From assembly GCF_041438805.1 (NCBI RefSeq), contig NZ_CP109190.1, positions 558,001 through 622,000 on the forward strand: 64,000 bases of DNA. Reading direction: 5' to 3'. This document shows, piece by piece, positions 1 to 8,271 of this stretch (the stretch's first letter is position 1; each line of letters starts with the position of its first letter). A program made the position numbers and the translations under genes. The DNA is from Streptomyces sp. NBC_01707 (lineage in GTDB: Bacteria; Actinomycetota; Actinomycetes; Streptomycetales; Streptomycetaceae). The notes under the pieces were generated by a model. It saw nothing but the letters and a program-made list of their open reading frames with translations. It ran no database searches and was not told the DNA's origin.

Positions 1-546
1 GCCGAGAGCCTGGCGGTCTACGAGGACGCGGCTCTGCTCGCCGCCACCGACCTCGTCGTCCACTCGTGGTCCGGGGGTGAACTGACCACCCTTCAGGAGA
101 GCGCGCTCGTCTCGGCCGTGGAGGCCGGCACGGGATTCGCCGGCTGGCACGGCGGCGTCATCGGAACGAATGTCACCAACGCGCGCTATCTGCGCATGGT
201 CGGGGGGCGGTTTCTCTGGCACCCGGACGGATTCCAGGACTTCACCGTCCGCATCGCCACCTCACCGGACCGGGACGGCGCGATCACCGAGGGCGTCGAA
301 GACTTCGACGTCGTCACCGAGCACTACTGGGTACTGACGGACGGCCTGAACACGGTGCTGGCCACCTCGGTCCTCTCCCCCACCGGAGACCAGTGGGGCG
401 AACCGGTCGAGTTCCCCGTGGTGTGGACGCGCCGCTGGGGGGCCGGGCGGGTCTTCGTGTGCACCCTGGGCCACCGCGTCGCGGACCTGGAAGTACCGCA
501 GACCGCGAGGATCGTGGAACGGGGCCTGGAGTGGGCGGCCCGCTGA
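1..546 (+). CDS. ThuA-like domain protein, 5' end outside the window
   Basis: The reading frame is open from base 1, so the N-terminus is missing; about 181 residues are present. The sequence runs through LVVHSWSGGELT, FAGWHGG and GGRFLWHP, and ends with a glutamine-amidotransferase-like PVVWTRRWGAGRVFVCTLGH block. This is typical of the ThuA family, first described in trehalose/sucrose utilisation of rhizobia and usually found beside sugar oxidoreductases. It is convergent with the LacI regulator that ends 56 bases downstream. In context it probably belongs to the same sugar-catabolic locus. The exact substrate cannot be told from sequence. Confidence 0.8.
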   Translation, partial: AESLAVYEDAALLAATDLVVHSWSGGELTTLQESALVSAVEAGTGFAGWHGGVIGTNVTNARYLRMVGGRFLWHPDGFQDFTVRIATSPDRDGAITEGVEDFDVVTEHYWVLTDGLNTVLATSVLSPTGDQWGEPVEFPVVWTRRWGAGRVFVCTLGHRVADLEVPQTARIVERGLEWAAR

Positions 547-601
547 GTGCTCCGGCCCCAGGACAGGCACGCCCGGCCCCGGCCCGGACACCGCTCACCC
601 G

Positions 602-1660
602 TCAGGAGCTTTCGCGGACGACGACCCGGTAACCCACGTCGCGGTGCGGCGTGCCGACCGGGGCGCCGCGCATCCGCGTCAGCAGCAGCTCGGCCCCCAG
701 CTCGCCGATCAGGGTGCCGGGTACCGCCACCGTGGTCAGCGAGGGGACGAGATGCCGGGCGAACTCGAAGTCACCGAAACCGGCCAGCGCGAGCGTGCCG
801 GGCACGTCGATCCCCCGACGCACACACGCCTGCAGGGCGCCGGCGGCGAAGACGTCACTGGAGAACATCACGGCGTCGGAGTCCGGATACCGCTCCAGCG
901 CCAGGTCCAGCAAGGCGACGCCGGTGTCCATGGTGACCGGCTCCGGTCCCGCGTCCACCGTGCGCGGGGCGGCCCCCAGCAGCTCGCGGACGGCGGTCAC
1001 ATAGCCATCGAGGCGCTCCGCGGCCCGGGGATCGCCGCAGGTGTGCCGGCCCGCGAATGTGATCCTGCGCCGGCCGCGCCCGGCCAGGTGCGCGACCATC
1101 GCGGACGCCGCCGCCGTGTTGGAGAAGCCGACCAGCAGGTCCACCGGCTCGTCCGACCAGCCCCAGGTCTCCACAACGGGCACCCCGGCCGCCCCCAGCA
1201 GGGCGAGTGTGCCCGGGGTGTGGTCGGTCCCCACCATGAGCAGCCCGTCCGGCCGCCGGCCGAGGAAACTGCGCAGCACGTCCTCCTCGCGCTCCGGCCG
1301 GTAGTCGGTCGTTCCGACGAAGATCTGGTAGCCATGGACCGCCAGAGCGGTCGAGAAGGCGTGGACGGTGTCCGCGAAGACCGACGCGTTGATCTGCGGG
1401 ACGAGGACGGCGACCGTTCGACTCCGGTTCGACGCCAGGTTGCTGGCGGCGAGGTTGGGCACATAACCGGTCGCCACGATGGCCGCCTCGACCTTGGCCC
1501 GGGTCGCGTCCGACACCGACCGCGGGTCACGCACGACACGGGAGACCGTCTGGGCCGACACCCCGGCCGCCGCCGCCACGTCCGACAGGGTGACGGAACG
1601 GGTCGCGGAACGCTTACGGGGGCGGCGGGGCAGCTGAGTCACACCGGAAACGATATCCAT
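602..1660 (-). CDS. LacI-family transcriptional regulator
   Basis: A 352-residue regulator. The helix-turn-helix lies at about residues 23-42 (TLSDVAAAAGVSAQTVSRVV), followed by a hinge around NLAASNLA (69-76) and a periplasmic-binding-type effector domain ending in GYRVVVRE. I chose the ATG at 1660, which has a GGAG-type ribosome site, over an upstream start that would overlap the preceding gene by 67 bases. It is the last gene of the leftward operon and probably senses a sugar or sugar acid. It likely acts at the TGTTAGCGCT inverted repeat in the divergent promoter region near 6.1 kb, since that sequence has the CG-centred palindrome typical of LacI operators. Confidence 0.85.
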   Translation of the reverse strand: MDIVSGVTQLPRRPRKRSATRSVTLSDVAAAAGVSAQTVSRVVRDPRSVSDATRAKVEAAIVATGYVPNLAASNLASNRSRTVAVLVPQINASVFADTVHAFSTALAVHGYQIFVGTTDYRPEREEDVLRSFLGRRPDGLLMVGTDHTPGTLALLGAAGVPVVETWGWSDEPVDLLVGFSNTAAASAMVAHLAGRGRRRITFAGRHTCGDPRAAERLDGYVTAVRELLGAAPRTVDAGPEPVTMDTGVALLDLALERYPDSDAVMFSSDVFAAGALQACVRRGIDVPGTLALAGFGDFEFARHLVPSLTTVAVPGTLIGELGAELLLTRMRGAPVGTPHRDVGYRVVVRESS

Positions 1661-1716
1661 CGCTCCGTCCGCCGCCCCGTTCTCCCGGTTCTGCCGGCCT
1701 GCCGACGCGCCTGGCG

Positions 1717-2889
1717 TCACAGTGCTCCCCGCGCGGACAGCGACCGCATCAGATCGGCGAGTCCGAAGTTCCAGGGTTCGCACGCGTCGCTCGGCCTGAT
1801 CCGGTTGACGAGTGCGCCGAGCCGGGGCGTGGCGATGGTGACCAGGTCGCCGTCGTGATGGGTGAAGCCCTGGCCCGGTGCGTCACGGTCCCCCACGGGG
1901 GCGAACATCGTGCCGAGGTAGAGCACCGCGCCGTCGGGGTACTGATGGTGCGGACCGATCAACTGGCCGACGAGGTCCAGAGGATCGCGGCTGATGGCGG
2001 ACATCGAGGACACCGCGTCGAGCCGGTACCCGTCGTCGCCCTCGACGGTCAGGGTCACCGCCGCCTTCCGCACGTCGTCGATGCCAAAGTTCCGGTCGAA
2101 GAGCCGCACGAACGGCCCGAGGGTCGCCGAGGCGTTGTTGTCCTTCGCCTTGGACAGCAGGAGGGCGGACCGGCCTTCCACGTCACGGAGGTTGACGTCG
2201 TTCCCGAGGGTCGCACCCACGACATTCCCGGCGGAGGAGACCACGATCACCATCTCCGGCTCAGGATTGTTCCACCGCGACGAGGCGAGGACCCCGGCGT
2301 GCGTCGCGCTGCCGACCGCGGCCAGCACGGGGGCCTTGGTGAAGATCTCTGCGTCCGGCCCGATGCCGACCTCCAGGTACTGGCTCCACATCCCCTGGGC
2401 GACCAGGAGTTCCTTCAGCGCGACGGCCTCCTCGGAGCCGGGCCGCAGGGACGCGAGGTCGTCCCCGACGAGGCCGCGGATTCGCTCCCGCACCTCGGCG
2501 GCCCCGGAGGCTTCGCCCCGTACGCGTTCCTCGATCACCCGCTCCAGCAACGACACCACGAAGGTCACACCGGCGGCCTTGACCGCCTGCAGGTCCACCG
2601 GCGCGAGCAGCCAGGGAAGTGCGGGGTCGCGCGTGTCGGGTGGCGTGTTGGCCAGCAATTCGTCGAGTCCGGCGATGCGCTCGCCGTCGGCCGTACACAA
2701 CTGCGCGGCCGGGTCCGGTGTTTCGCACAGATCGCGTACGGTCGGGAAGGACGCCGTCACGTCGTGTACGCCGGTCTCGCGTACGGCGACGACGGAGGGT
2801 CCGATGCCGGGTCGCCAGACCCGACCGACGAGCGCCCCCTCGGTACCGTCGTCCGGCAGGGTGGTCGCGGCGTCCGGCCACTGGTTCAT
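1717..2889 (-). CDS. Fumarylacetoacetate hydrolase-fold protein
   Basis: A 390-residue protein of the FAH superfamily. The C-terminal half carries the metal-site region, with EPEMVIVVSS followed by GATLGNDVNLRDVEG and a lysine in SKAKDNN. The family includes fumarylacetoacetase, acylpyruvases and keto-deoxy sugar acid dehydratases/hydrolases. The sugar context (LacI, DUF4432, SDR) favours action on a 2-keto-3-deoxy sugar acid or its diketo derivative. It starts 10 bases after the enoyl-CoA hydratase stop, with GAGAGG upstream, so the two are co-transcribed. Fold assignment is firm; substrate is inference. Confidence 0.8.
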   Translation of the reverse strand: MNQWPDAATTLPDDGTEGALVGRVWRPGIGPSVVAVRETGVHDVTASFPTVRDLCETPDPAAQLCTADGERIAGLDELLANTPPDTRDPALPWLLAPVDLQAVKAAGVTFVVSLLERVIEERVRGEASGAAEVRERIRGLVGDDLASLRPGSEEAVALKELLVAQGMWSQYLEVGIGPDAEIFTKAPVLAAVGSATHAGVLASSRWNNPEPEMVIVVSSAGNVVGATLGNDVNLRDVEGRSALLLSKAKDNNASATLGPFVRLFDRNFGIDDVRKAAVTLTVEGDDGYRLDAVSSMSAISRDPLDLVGQLIGPHHQYPDGAVLYLGTMFAPVGDRDAPGQGFTHHDGDLVTIATPRLGALVNRIRPSDACEPWNFGLADLMRSLSARGAL

Positions 2890-2899
2890 GGCGTTCCTC

Positions 2900-3703
2900 T
2901 CAGCGCTTGTGGAAGACGGGCAGGCGCTTCTCCGCGAACGCGCGGCGGCCTTCGGCGGCGTCCTCGGTAGCGAAGCAGATGGTCTGCAGGTCCCGCTCGT
3001 AGGCGAGGGCCTGGTCCTCGGGCAGATTACCGGCGGCCCTCAGGTTGATCTTGGCGGTCTCCGCTGCCACGGGGGCCCGGGAGGCGATCACGGCGGCGAG
3101 GGCGCGGGCACGGTCGAGCAGCTTGTCGGGAGGGACCACCTCACTGACCAGGTGCCACTCCAATGCCCTTGCAGCGTCTATGCGTTCGCCGGTGAGCAGC
3201 ATGAGTGCGGCGTTGCTCGGGCCCGCTGCGCGGCTGAGGAAGGCGGCCATTCCGCCGCCGCCGATCCAGCCGAGCGTGATCTCCGGAGCCCCGAAGGACG
3301 CCGTCCGTGAGGCAAGACGGATATCGCAGGACAGGGCGGTCTCCAGGCCGCCGCCGAGGGCAAAGCCGTCGACGGCCGCGATGGTGGGGGTTCGCGCCTC
3401 ACGAATGGCGTCGCAGTAGTCCACGCGGTTGCGGAACTCCCACGGCGTGCGGTAGCCGTCGAGTTCTCGGATGTCCGATCCGGCGCTGAAGGCGCGCCCG
3501 CCGGCACCGGTCAGGATCACGGCACGGACGTCGTCCGTGGTGTCGCACCATTCGACGGCCCGGACCAGGGCGCGGGACATCTCGGGGGTGACGGCGTTCA
3601 GCTTCTCCGGTCGGTTCAGGACGAGGGTGGCCACGCGGTCGGCGACCTCGAGCAGTACGTGTTCGGTGCCGAGGTCGGGCGGGATGCTGGTGGTGTCGCT
3701 CAC
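2900..3703 (-). CDS. Enoyl-CoA hydratase/isomerase family protein
   Basis: A 267-residue crotonase-fold enzyme. The oxyanion-hole segment AFSAGSDI is present. Both catalytic glutamates of true hydratases are visible, one in GGGLETALSCD and one in FGAPEITLGW. The GTG start overlaps the stop of the preceding gene by four bases (GTGA) and is preceded by AAGGAG, so translation is coupled. Together with the CoA-transferase two genes upstream it implies a CoA-thioester intermediate, which is unusual next to sugar-epimerase and LacI genes. The true acyl chain is unknown. Confidence 0.85.
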   Translation of the reverse strand: MSDTTSIPPDLGTEHVLLEVADRVATLVLNRPEKLNAVTPEMSRALVRAVEWCDTTDDVRAVILTGAGGRAFSAGSDIRELDGYRTPWEFRNRVDYCDAIREARTPTIAAVDGFALGGGLETALSCDIRLASRTASFGAPEITLGWIGGGGMAAFLSRAAGPSNAALMLLTGERIDAARALEWHLVSEVVPPDKLLDRARALAAVIASRAPVAAETAKINLRAAGNLPEDQALAYERDLQTICFATEDAAEGRRAFAEKRLPVFHKR

Positions 3704-4794
3704 GCGCGTCTCTCCTTCGTGGTCCGGGTCGTGCGGTAGAGGGTGCGCATCCGGTCGAGTGCCGCCCGGTGGCCGGTCCCCTTCGCGAGGACGTCCCGGA
3801 TGACGGCCGATGCCGCGGACTGGAAACCGATGTAGCCGGCGTGCCGGGGGCGGACCCACGCCTGCTCGCAGGTGGCGGCGGTACGGCGGTAGAAGTCGGC
3901 GGAGACGATCGCGGGGTCGGTCCACGCGGCACGCGCGCTGGGCTGTCCGCTGTGCCGGGGCAGGAATTCCCGCTGGGCGGCGGGGGACATCAGCCAGCGG
4001 ACGTGGTCCAGCAGTTCGGGGGTTGGTGTGCAGCGGGCGCTGACGGCGAGTCCGGTGCCGCCGAGGGTGGAGCCCGGCCGTCCCCCCGGACGTGCGACCG
4101 GGGCGTCGGTGAACGCCAGTCGGTCGGCGTAGGTGACGTAGCCGTACACCAGCGGGCAGTGCGCGAGGCGGTCGCTGCGCGACATCAGCTCCAGCAGCCC
4201 GATCGGGTTGAGGGTGCGCGTCTCGGCCGGTGCGAGTGCGTCGACGGTCGCCATGAGGTCGAGGACGGCGCGTCCCGTCCCGTCGCTGATCAGTTCGTCC
4301 GGGCCGGCGGCCGGCTCCTCGCCGAGGGCGACCGCGACGGAGGCGAAGGTGAGGAAGGCGTGCGGTCCGCCGAGCGAGAGGGCCACCGGCGCGCGGCGCG
4401 CGAGAAGCTGCACCTCGTCCCAGCCGGCGGGGGGCTCTCCCACGAGATCGGTCCGGGTGGCGGCGACCTGCGTCGCCGCGTCCAGCGGTAGCGCCCACTG
4501 CCTGTCGTCCATGGCGTACGAGCTCATGGTGGGGCCGATCGAGCCGGTGCGCCAGCGGTCCAGTTCCTCCCGGCCGAACAGGTCGTCCAGCGGGTGAAGA
4601 CAACCCGCCGCGATGGCTTCGCCGAGGTGGGGATGGTCGAGCACGACGAGGTCGTAGCGGGCGCAGAGCTCATCGACGGGGTGGGATTCGAAGCCCTCCA
4701 GCGGCTGGACCGACCAGTGCACGAGGTCACCCGCCGCGGCGGCGAGGGCGTCGTAGCCGCGTGGGTGGTCCCATGTCAGTCCGGCGTAGGTCAC
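3700..4794 (-). CDS. Solute-binding-protein-like protein without signal peptide
   Basis: A 364-residue protein resembling family-1 extracellular solute-binding proteins of sugar ABC transporters. It begins directly with the first beta-strand (YAGLTWDHPRGYDAL), followed by LVVLDHPHLGEA and a late MSPAAQREFL helix. There is no signal peptide, lipobox or membrane segment, and no permease gene is nearby, so it is predicted to stay in the cytoplasm. Its GTG start overlaps the CoA-transferase stop (GTGA) and its end overlaps the enoyl-CoA hydratase start in the same way. Such proteins are sometimes annotated as transport components by homology. Here a cytoplasmic ligand-binding or enzymatic role in the CoA pathway seems more likely (inference). 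Confidence 0.7.
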   Translation of the reverse strand: MTYAGLTWDHPRGYDALAAAAGDLVHWSVQPLEGFESHPVDELCARYDLVVLDHPHLGEAIAAGCLHPLDDLFGREELDRWRTGSIGPTMSSYAMDDRQWALPLDAATQVAATRTDLVGEPPAGWDEVQLLARRAPVALSLGGPHAFLTFASVAVALGEEPAAGPDELISDGTGRAVLDLMATVDALAPAETRTLNPIGLLELMSRSDRLAHCPLVYGYVTYADRLAFTDAPVARPGGRPGSTLGGTGLAVSARCTPTPELLDHVRWLMSPAAQREFLPRHSGQPSARAAWTDPAIVSADFYRRTAATCEQAWVRPRHAGYIGFQSAASAVIRDVLAKGTGHRAALDRMRTLYRTTRTTKERRA

Positions 4795-5999
4795 AATGTC
4801 TCCGCCACGGTGCCGGAAGCGAACAGTTCCTCGATCGCCCCGTTGTCGAGGCCTGCTTCGCACAGGATCTCGCGGGTGTGTTCGCCGGTGAGCGGGGCAC
4901 CGCGGTCTATGCGGGGCGGGGTGGCGGAGAACTTGTAGGGGAATCCGGGCACCTTCACGCGGCCCTCGGTGGGGTGGTCGTAGGTGACGAAGGTGCCGTT
5001 GTGCCGGATCTGCGGGTCGTCGACCAGGTCCGCGTAGCCGTAGACCGGGCCGGCCCAGATGCCGGCGGCTGCGAAGGCGTCGAGCCAGTGGCGCGATGTC
5101 CGTGCGAGCAGCCGGGACGCGGTACGGGAGAAGATCTCGTCGCGGTGGGTCCAGCTGTGTTCCTCGTCCTCCATGGACAGGAAACTGTCCTCGCCGAGGA
5201 TCTCGCCGAGCGTTTTGAGGGATGGGAAAGCGAGGACGATGTAGCCGTCGGCGGTCTGGAACGCGCCGTAGGGCGCGCGGATGTAGACGTGTGCGTGCGG
5301 CTCCTCGGAGCGGGACTGCGCCAGTCCACCGACGGTGTGCACCGACAGCTCCTGCATCTGGAGGGTGGTGACGGCGTCGAGCATGTTCACCGTCACGAGC
5401 TGGCCCTCGCCGGTGCGTTCGCGGTGCAACAGCGCGGCGAGCACACCCTCGAACGCGGTGGACGCGGTGACGGCGTCCACGAGGTACTGACCCGCGGCGC
5501 GGGGCGCCTCGCCGGCGCGGCCGGTGGAGAGCATGGCGCCGGACATCGCCTGGAGCAGCAGGTCCTGGCCGGGGCGCTGGGCATAGGGCCCGTCCTCCCC
5601 GTAGCCGGAGATCGAGACGTACACGAGGGACGGGTTTATCTCGGCCAGCGAGGCGTAGTCGACGCCGAGGCGGTCGGCGACGCCGGGCCGGTAGTTCTGC
5701 AGGAAGACGTCGGCACCGGCCACGAGCCGTCGGAGCACCTCTTTGCCCGCCGGGTCCTTGAGGTCGACGGCGAGGGAGCGCTTGTTGCGGTTCAGCGAGA
5801 GGAAGGAGACGTTGATCCGGTTGCCGCCCGCACCGCCCGCCGCGGCGTGACGCTGCCACTCACCGGTGACCGGCTCGACCTTGACCACGTCGGCCCCCAG
5901 GTCGCCGAGCCGCTGCGCCGCGAAAGGGCCGGCCATGGCGATGGAGCAGTCGAGGACCCGGTACCCGGCGAGTATCCCGGGCTTGTCGCGTGTCGTCAT
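4791..5999 (-). CDS. CaiB/BaiF-type class III CoA-transferase
   Basis: A 402-residue protein with the class III CoA-transferase N-terminus (GYRVLDCSIAMAGPFAAQ, LGADVVKVEP), NRNKRSLAVDLK, and the catalytic aspartate expected at Asp146 in RPGQDLLLQ. The family moves CoA between acyl groups through an aspartyl-CoA anhydride. It is the first gene of the leftward operon, reading away from the divergent promoter at 6.0-6.2 kb. Acceptor and donor acids are unknown, but the downstream hydratase suggests that an enoyl- or hydroxyacyl-CoA is made. Confidence 0.88.
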   Translation of the reverse strand: MTTRDKPGILAGYRVLDCSIAMAGPFAAQRLGDLGADVVKVEPVTGEWQRHAAAGGAGGNRINVSFLSLNRNKRSLAVDLKDPAGKEVLRRLVAGADVFLQNYRPGVADRLGVDYASLAEINPSLVYVSISGYGEDGPYAQRPGQDLLLQAMSGAMLSTGRAGEAPRAAGQYLVDAVTASTAFEGVLAALLHRERTGEGQLVTVNMLDAVTTLQMQELSVHTVGGLAQSRSEEPHAHVYIRAPYGAFQTADGYIVLAFPSLKTLGEILGEDSFLSMEDEEHSWTHRDEIFSRTASRLLARTSRHWLDAFAAAGIWAGPVYGYADLVDDPQIRHNGTFVTYDHPTEGRVKVPGFPYKFSATPPRIDRGAPLTGEHTREILCEAGLDNGAIEELFASGTVAETL

Positions 6000-6084
6000 G
6001 GGGCTCCTTGGAGCGAAGGGGTGGAGAGGAAGGAGAGGGCGGAACTCGCCGCGTCAGCACCGCAATTGTCGTTCCAGACCCTTT

Positions 6085-6110
6085 TGTTAGCGCTATCGGC
6101 AGCGCTAACA
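6085..6110. promoter_or_regulatory. LacI-type operator, inverted repeat TGTTAGCGCT
   Basis: A perfect 10-base inverted repeat, TGTTAGCGCT and AGCGCTAACA, separated by six bases. Each half contains its own AGCGCT palindrome, the CG-centred core typical of LacI-family operators. It lies in the 199-base divergent region between the CoA-transferase and SDR genes, 86 bases from one start and 89 from the other, so one site could control both directions. The cluster's own LacI gene is the obvious candidate regulator. Confidence 0.7.
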
Positions 6111-6198
6111 TCCACGCTATGCGGGCACCGCTCGCAGTGTCAACGCCACGATCCGCCCCCTCGGCGCCCGGCCGGCACCGGGAAGATGGGAACCACCG

Positions 6199-6945
6199 AT
6201 GAAACAACCGCAAGCCGCACTCGTGACCGGCGCCGGCGGCGCCCTGGGCCGGGCCATAGCCTCCCGCCTGGCCGCCGACGGACACGATGTCGCCCTGCTC
6301 GACCGCGACGCCGCATCGTTGGAAGGGACGGTCGAGAAGGTGCAGAAGGCCGGCGCCCGCGCACTGGCACTCACCACCGACCTGCGCGACCCGCAGGCGA
6401 TCGAGGCGGCCGTCGAACGGACCGCGACCGAGCTGGGAACGCTGCGCGTCCTGGTCAACAACGCCGCCGTGTACCCGAGCCGGCGGTTCCTCGACGTACC
6501 GCTCGCGGAGTACGAGGACGTGGTCGCGGTCAACCAGCGTGCCTACTGGGTCGCCGCGCAGGCCGCCGCCCGCCGTATGGCCCGCACGGGCGGCGGAGCG
6601 ATCGTGAACATCGCCTCGATCACCATGCACGGAGGCTGGGACTCACTCGCTGCATACGTCTCCACGAAGGGTGCGGCCGTCGCGTTCACCCGCGCGCTCG
6701 CCCGCGAACTGGGACCGGAGGAGATCCGCGTCAACTGCGTCTCCCCCGGCGCCTTCCCCACCGCGGCCGAGGAGATCCACGACGACCCCGCGGTCTACAC
6801 GCGGCACGTGCTCGATCATCAGGCACTGAAGCGGCGCGGCCGCCCCGACGAACTGGCCTCGGTGGTGTCGTTCCTCGCCGGACCGGACGCCTCCTTCGTC
6901 ACCGGCCAGTGCGTCGAGGTCAACGGAGGGTGGGTGATGTCGTGA
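6199..6945 (+). CDS. SDR-family oxidoreductase
   Basis: A 248-residue classical short-chain dehydrogenase. It has the cofactor motif TGAGGALG near the N-terminus, NNAA, the catalytic Ser in NIASIT, and YVSTK as the Tyr-x3-Lys pair, closing with the usual FVTGQCVEVNGG. First gene of the rightward arm. Its stop overlaps the next gene's GTG start (GTGA). It probably oxidises a sugar or sugar lactone or acid in the pathway; cofactor preference and substrate cannot be read. Confidence 0.88.
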   Translation: MKQPQAALVTGAGGALGRAIASRLAADGHDVALLDRDAASLEGTVEKVQKAGARALALTTDLRDPQAIEAAVERTATELGTLRVLVNNAAVYPSRRFLDVPLAEYEDVVAVNQRAYWVAAQAAARRMARTGGGAIVNIASITMHGGWDSLAAYVSTKGAAVAFTRALARELGPEEIRVNCVSPGAFPTAAEEIHDDPAVYTRHVLDHQALKRRGRPDELASVVSFLAGPDASFVTGQCVEVNGGWVMS

Positions 6946-8009
6946 AGCTGAACGGACGCGACTACGACCGGCATGCCCTCGCGCGGCTCGCCGGCGACCT
7001 CAGCGCCGCCGGCGGGGTGCGGTCCGTCGTCCTGGACGACGGCTCCGAACGTGGCATCCGCACACTGGAGTTCCGTACCGGTGCGGGGCTCTCCTTCGAC
7101 GTGCTCGTGGACCGGGCCATGGACCTCGGCGGGGCGGAGTTCGAGGGACGCGGCTTCGGCTGGCGCTCCGCGACAGGATTCCGCCATCCCGGTCTGCACG
7201 AATACCGTGACGACGACGGTCTGTCGATGATGCGCAGCTTCTCGGGACTACTGCTCACCGCCGGACTCGACCACACACTGTTCGGCGTCGAGGTGGACGC
7301 CTCGCAGTACCGCTATCCACCGCGCCGCACCGTCTCCAACGGACTGCACGGCCGGGTCGCCAACCTACCGGCCCGGCTCACCGGTTACGGCGAGCAGTGG
7401 CAGGACGACGGTCGCTGCGTCCTGTGGGCGGAGGGCGAGGTGCGTCAGGCGGCGATCTTCGGCGAGCATCTGCGGCTCACCCGCCGCATCGAGGCCGACC
7501 TCGGCGGTACGGAGATCCGGCTCACCGACCGGGTGCGCAACGCGGGCTTCGATCCCACACCGCACATGTACCTGTATCACATCAACATCGGCTGGCCCTT
7601 CCTGGACGAGGGCGCGCGCTACGAGATGCCACTGCGCCGCACACTGTGGCAGAGCGACAGCGTCACCGACCAGGGTGTCTCGAACACCGACATGCCGGGC
7701 CCGCTGTCCGGGTTCGTCGAACAGGTCTATGAGCACGAACTGCAGCCGGACGCAGACGGTCTGGTACGGCCGCGGCTGGTGAACGACCGTCTGGGCATGT
7801 ACTTCGAGCTGGAGTACGACGGGGCCCAGTTCCCGTCCTTCTTCCAGTGGATGCACCTGCGCGAGGGCGCTTACGCGGTGGGCTTCGAGCCCTCCACCCA
7901 CCATGTGCAGGGCGAGACCGCCGCCCGGGAGGACGGGTCGATGACGTTCCTGGAACCCGGGGAGGAGCGCCTGTACACGACGACGTTCCGGGTGGGAAGG
8001 ACCGGCTGA
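6942..8009 (+). CDS. DUF4432-like aldose-epimerase-fold protein
   Basis: A 355-residue protein with galactose-mutarotase-like features: FDVLVDRAMDLGGAEF, GLHGRVANLPARL, MYLYHINIGWPFLDEG and a late GFEPSTHHVQG. It matches the DUF4432 group of carbohydrate-binding beta-sandwich proteins. The GTG start overlaps the SDR stop and is preceded by GGAGG, so the pair is coupled. A role in anomerising or epimerising the sugar substrate of this locus is inferred. It ends well before the convergent GlxA-type regulator; the 262 bases between show nothing recognisable. Confidence 0.75.
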   Translation: MKLNGRDYDRHALARLAGDLSAAGGVRSVVLDDGSERGIRTLEFRTGAGLSFDVLVDRAMDLGGAEFEGRGFGWRSATGFRHPGLHEYRDDDGLSMMRSFSGLLLTAGLDHTLFGVEVDASQYRYPPRRTVSNGLHGRVANLPARLTGYGEQWQDDGRCVLWAEGEVRQAAIFGEHLRLTRRIEADLGGTEIRLTDRVRNAGFDPTPHMYLYHINIGWPFLDEGARYEMPLRRTLWQSDSVTDQGVSNTDMPGPLSGFVEQVYEHELQPDADGLVRPRLVNDRLGMYFELEYDGAQFPSFFQWMHLREGAYAVGFEPSTHHVQGETAAREDGSMTFLEPGEERLYTTTFRVGRTG

Positions 8010-8271
8010 TCGCGCGCGGCCGGGCGTCCGCGGTATGTCCGGCGGGAGGCGTCCGGCCACGGTGCGAAGACCTCCCTTTCGCGATCACCCTCGACGGACG
8101 ACCTGGCGATCCGACCGATCCCGGTGCCTGGTCGGGGACGAGGCAACTGGTGAACGAGGAGTCGATGGCGCATGGCGTGAAGTGGTTCTGCGAGCCCGAA
8201 CCGCCGTCCGGAGCATCGGCAAGTCCGCGATCCCGCCCACGATCACTGCGTGAGGTCGGGGCTTCGCGTCA

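Noticed and set aside
4761..6941. Long open forward frame leading into the DUF4432-like gene
   Set aside because: It is antisense to the CoA-transferase and in the wrong frame to the SDR; only the part from the GTG at 6942 has family features and a ribosome site.
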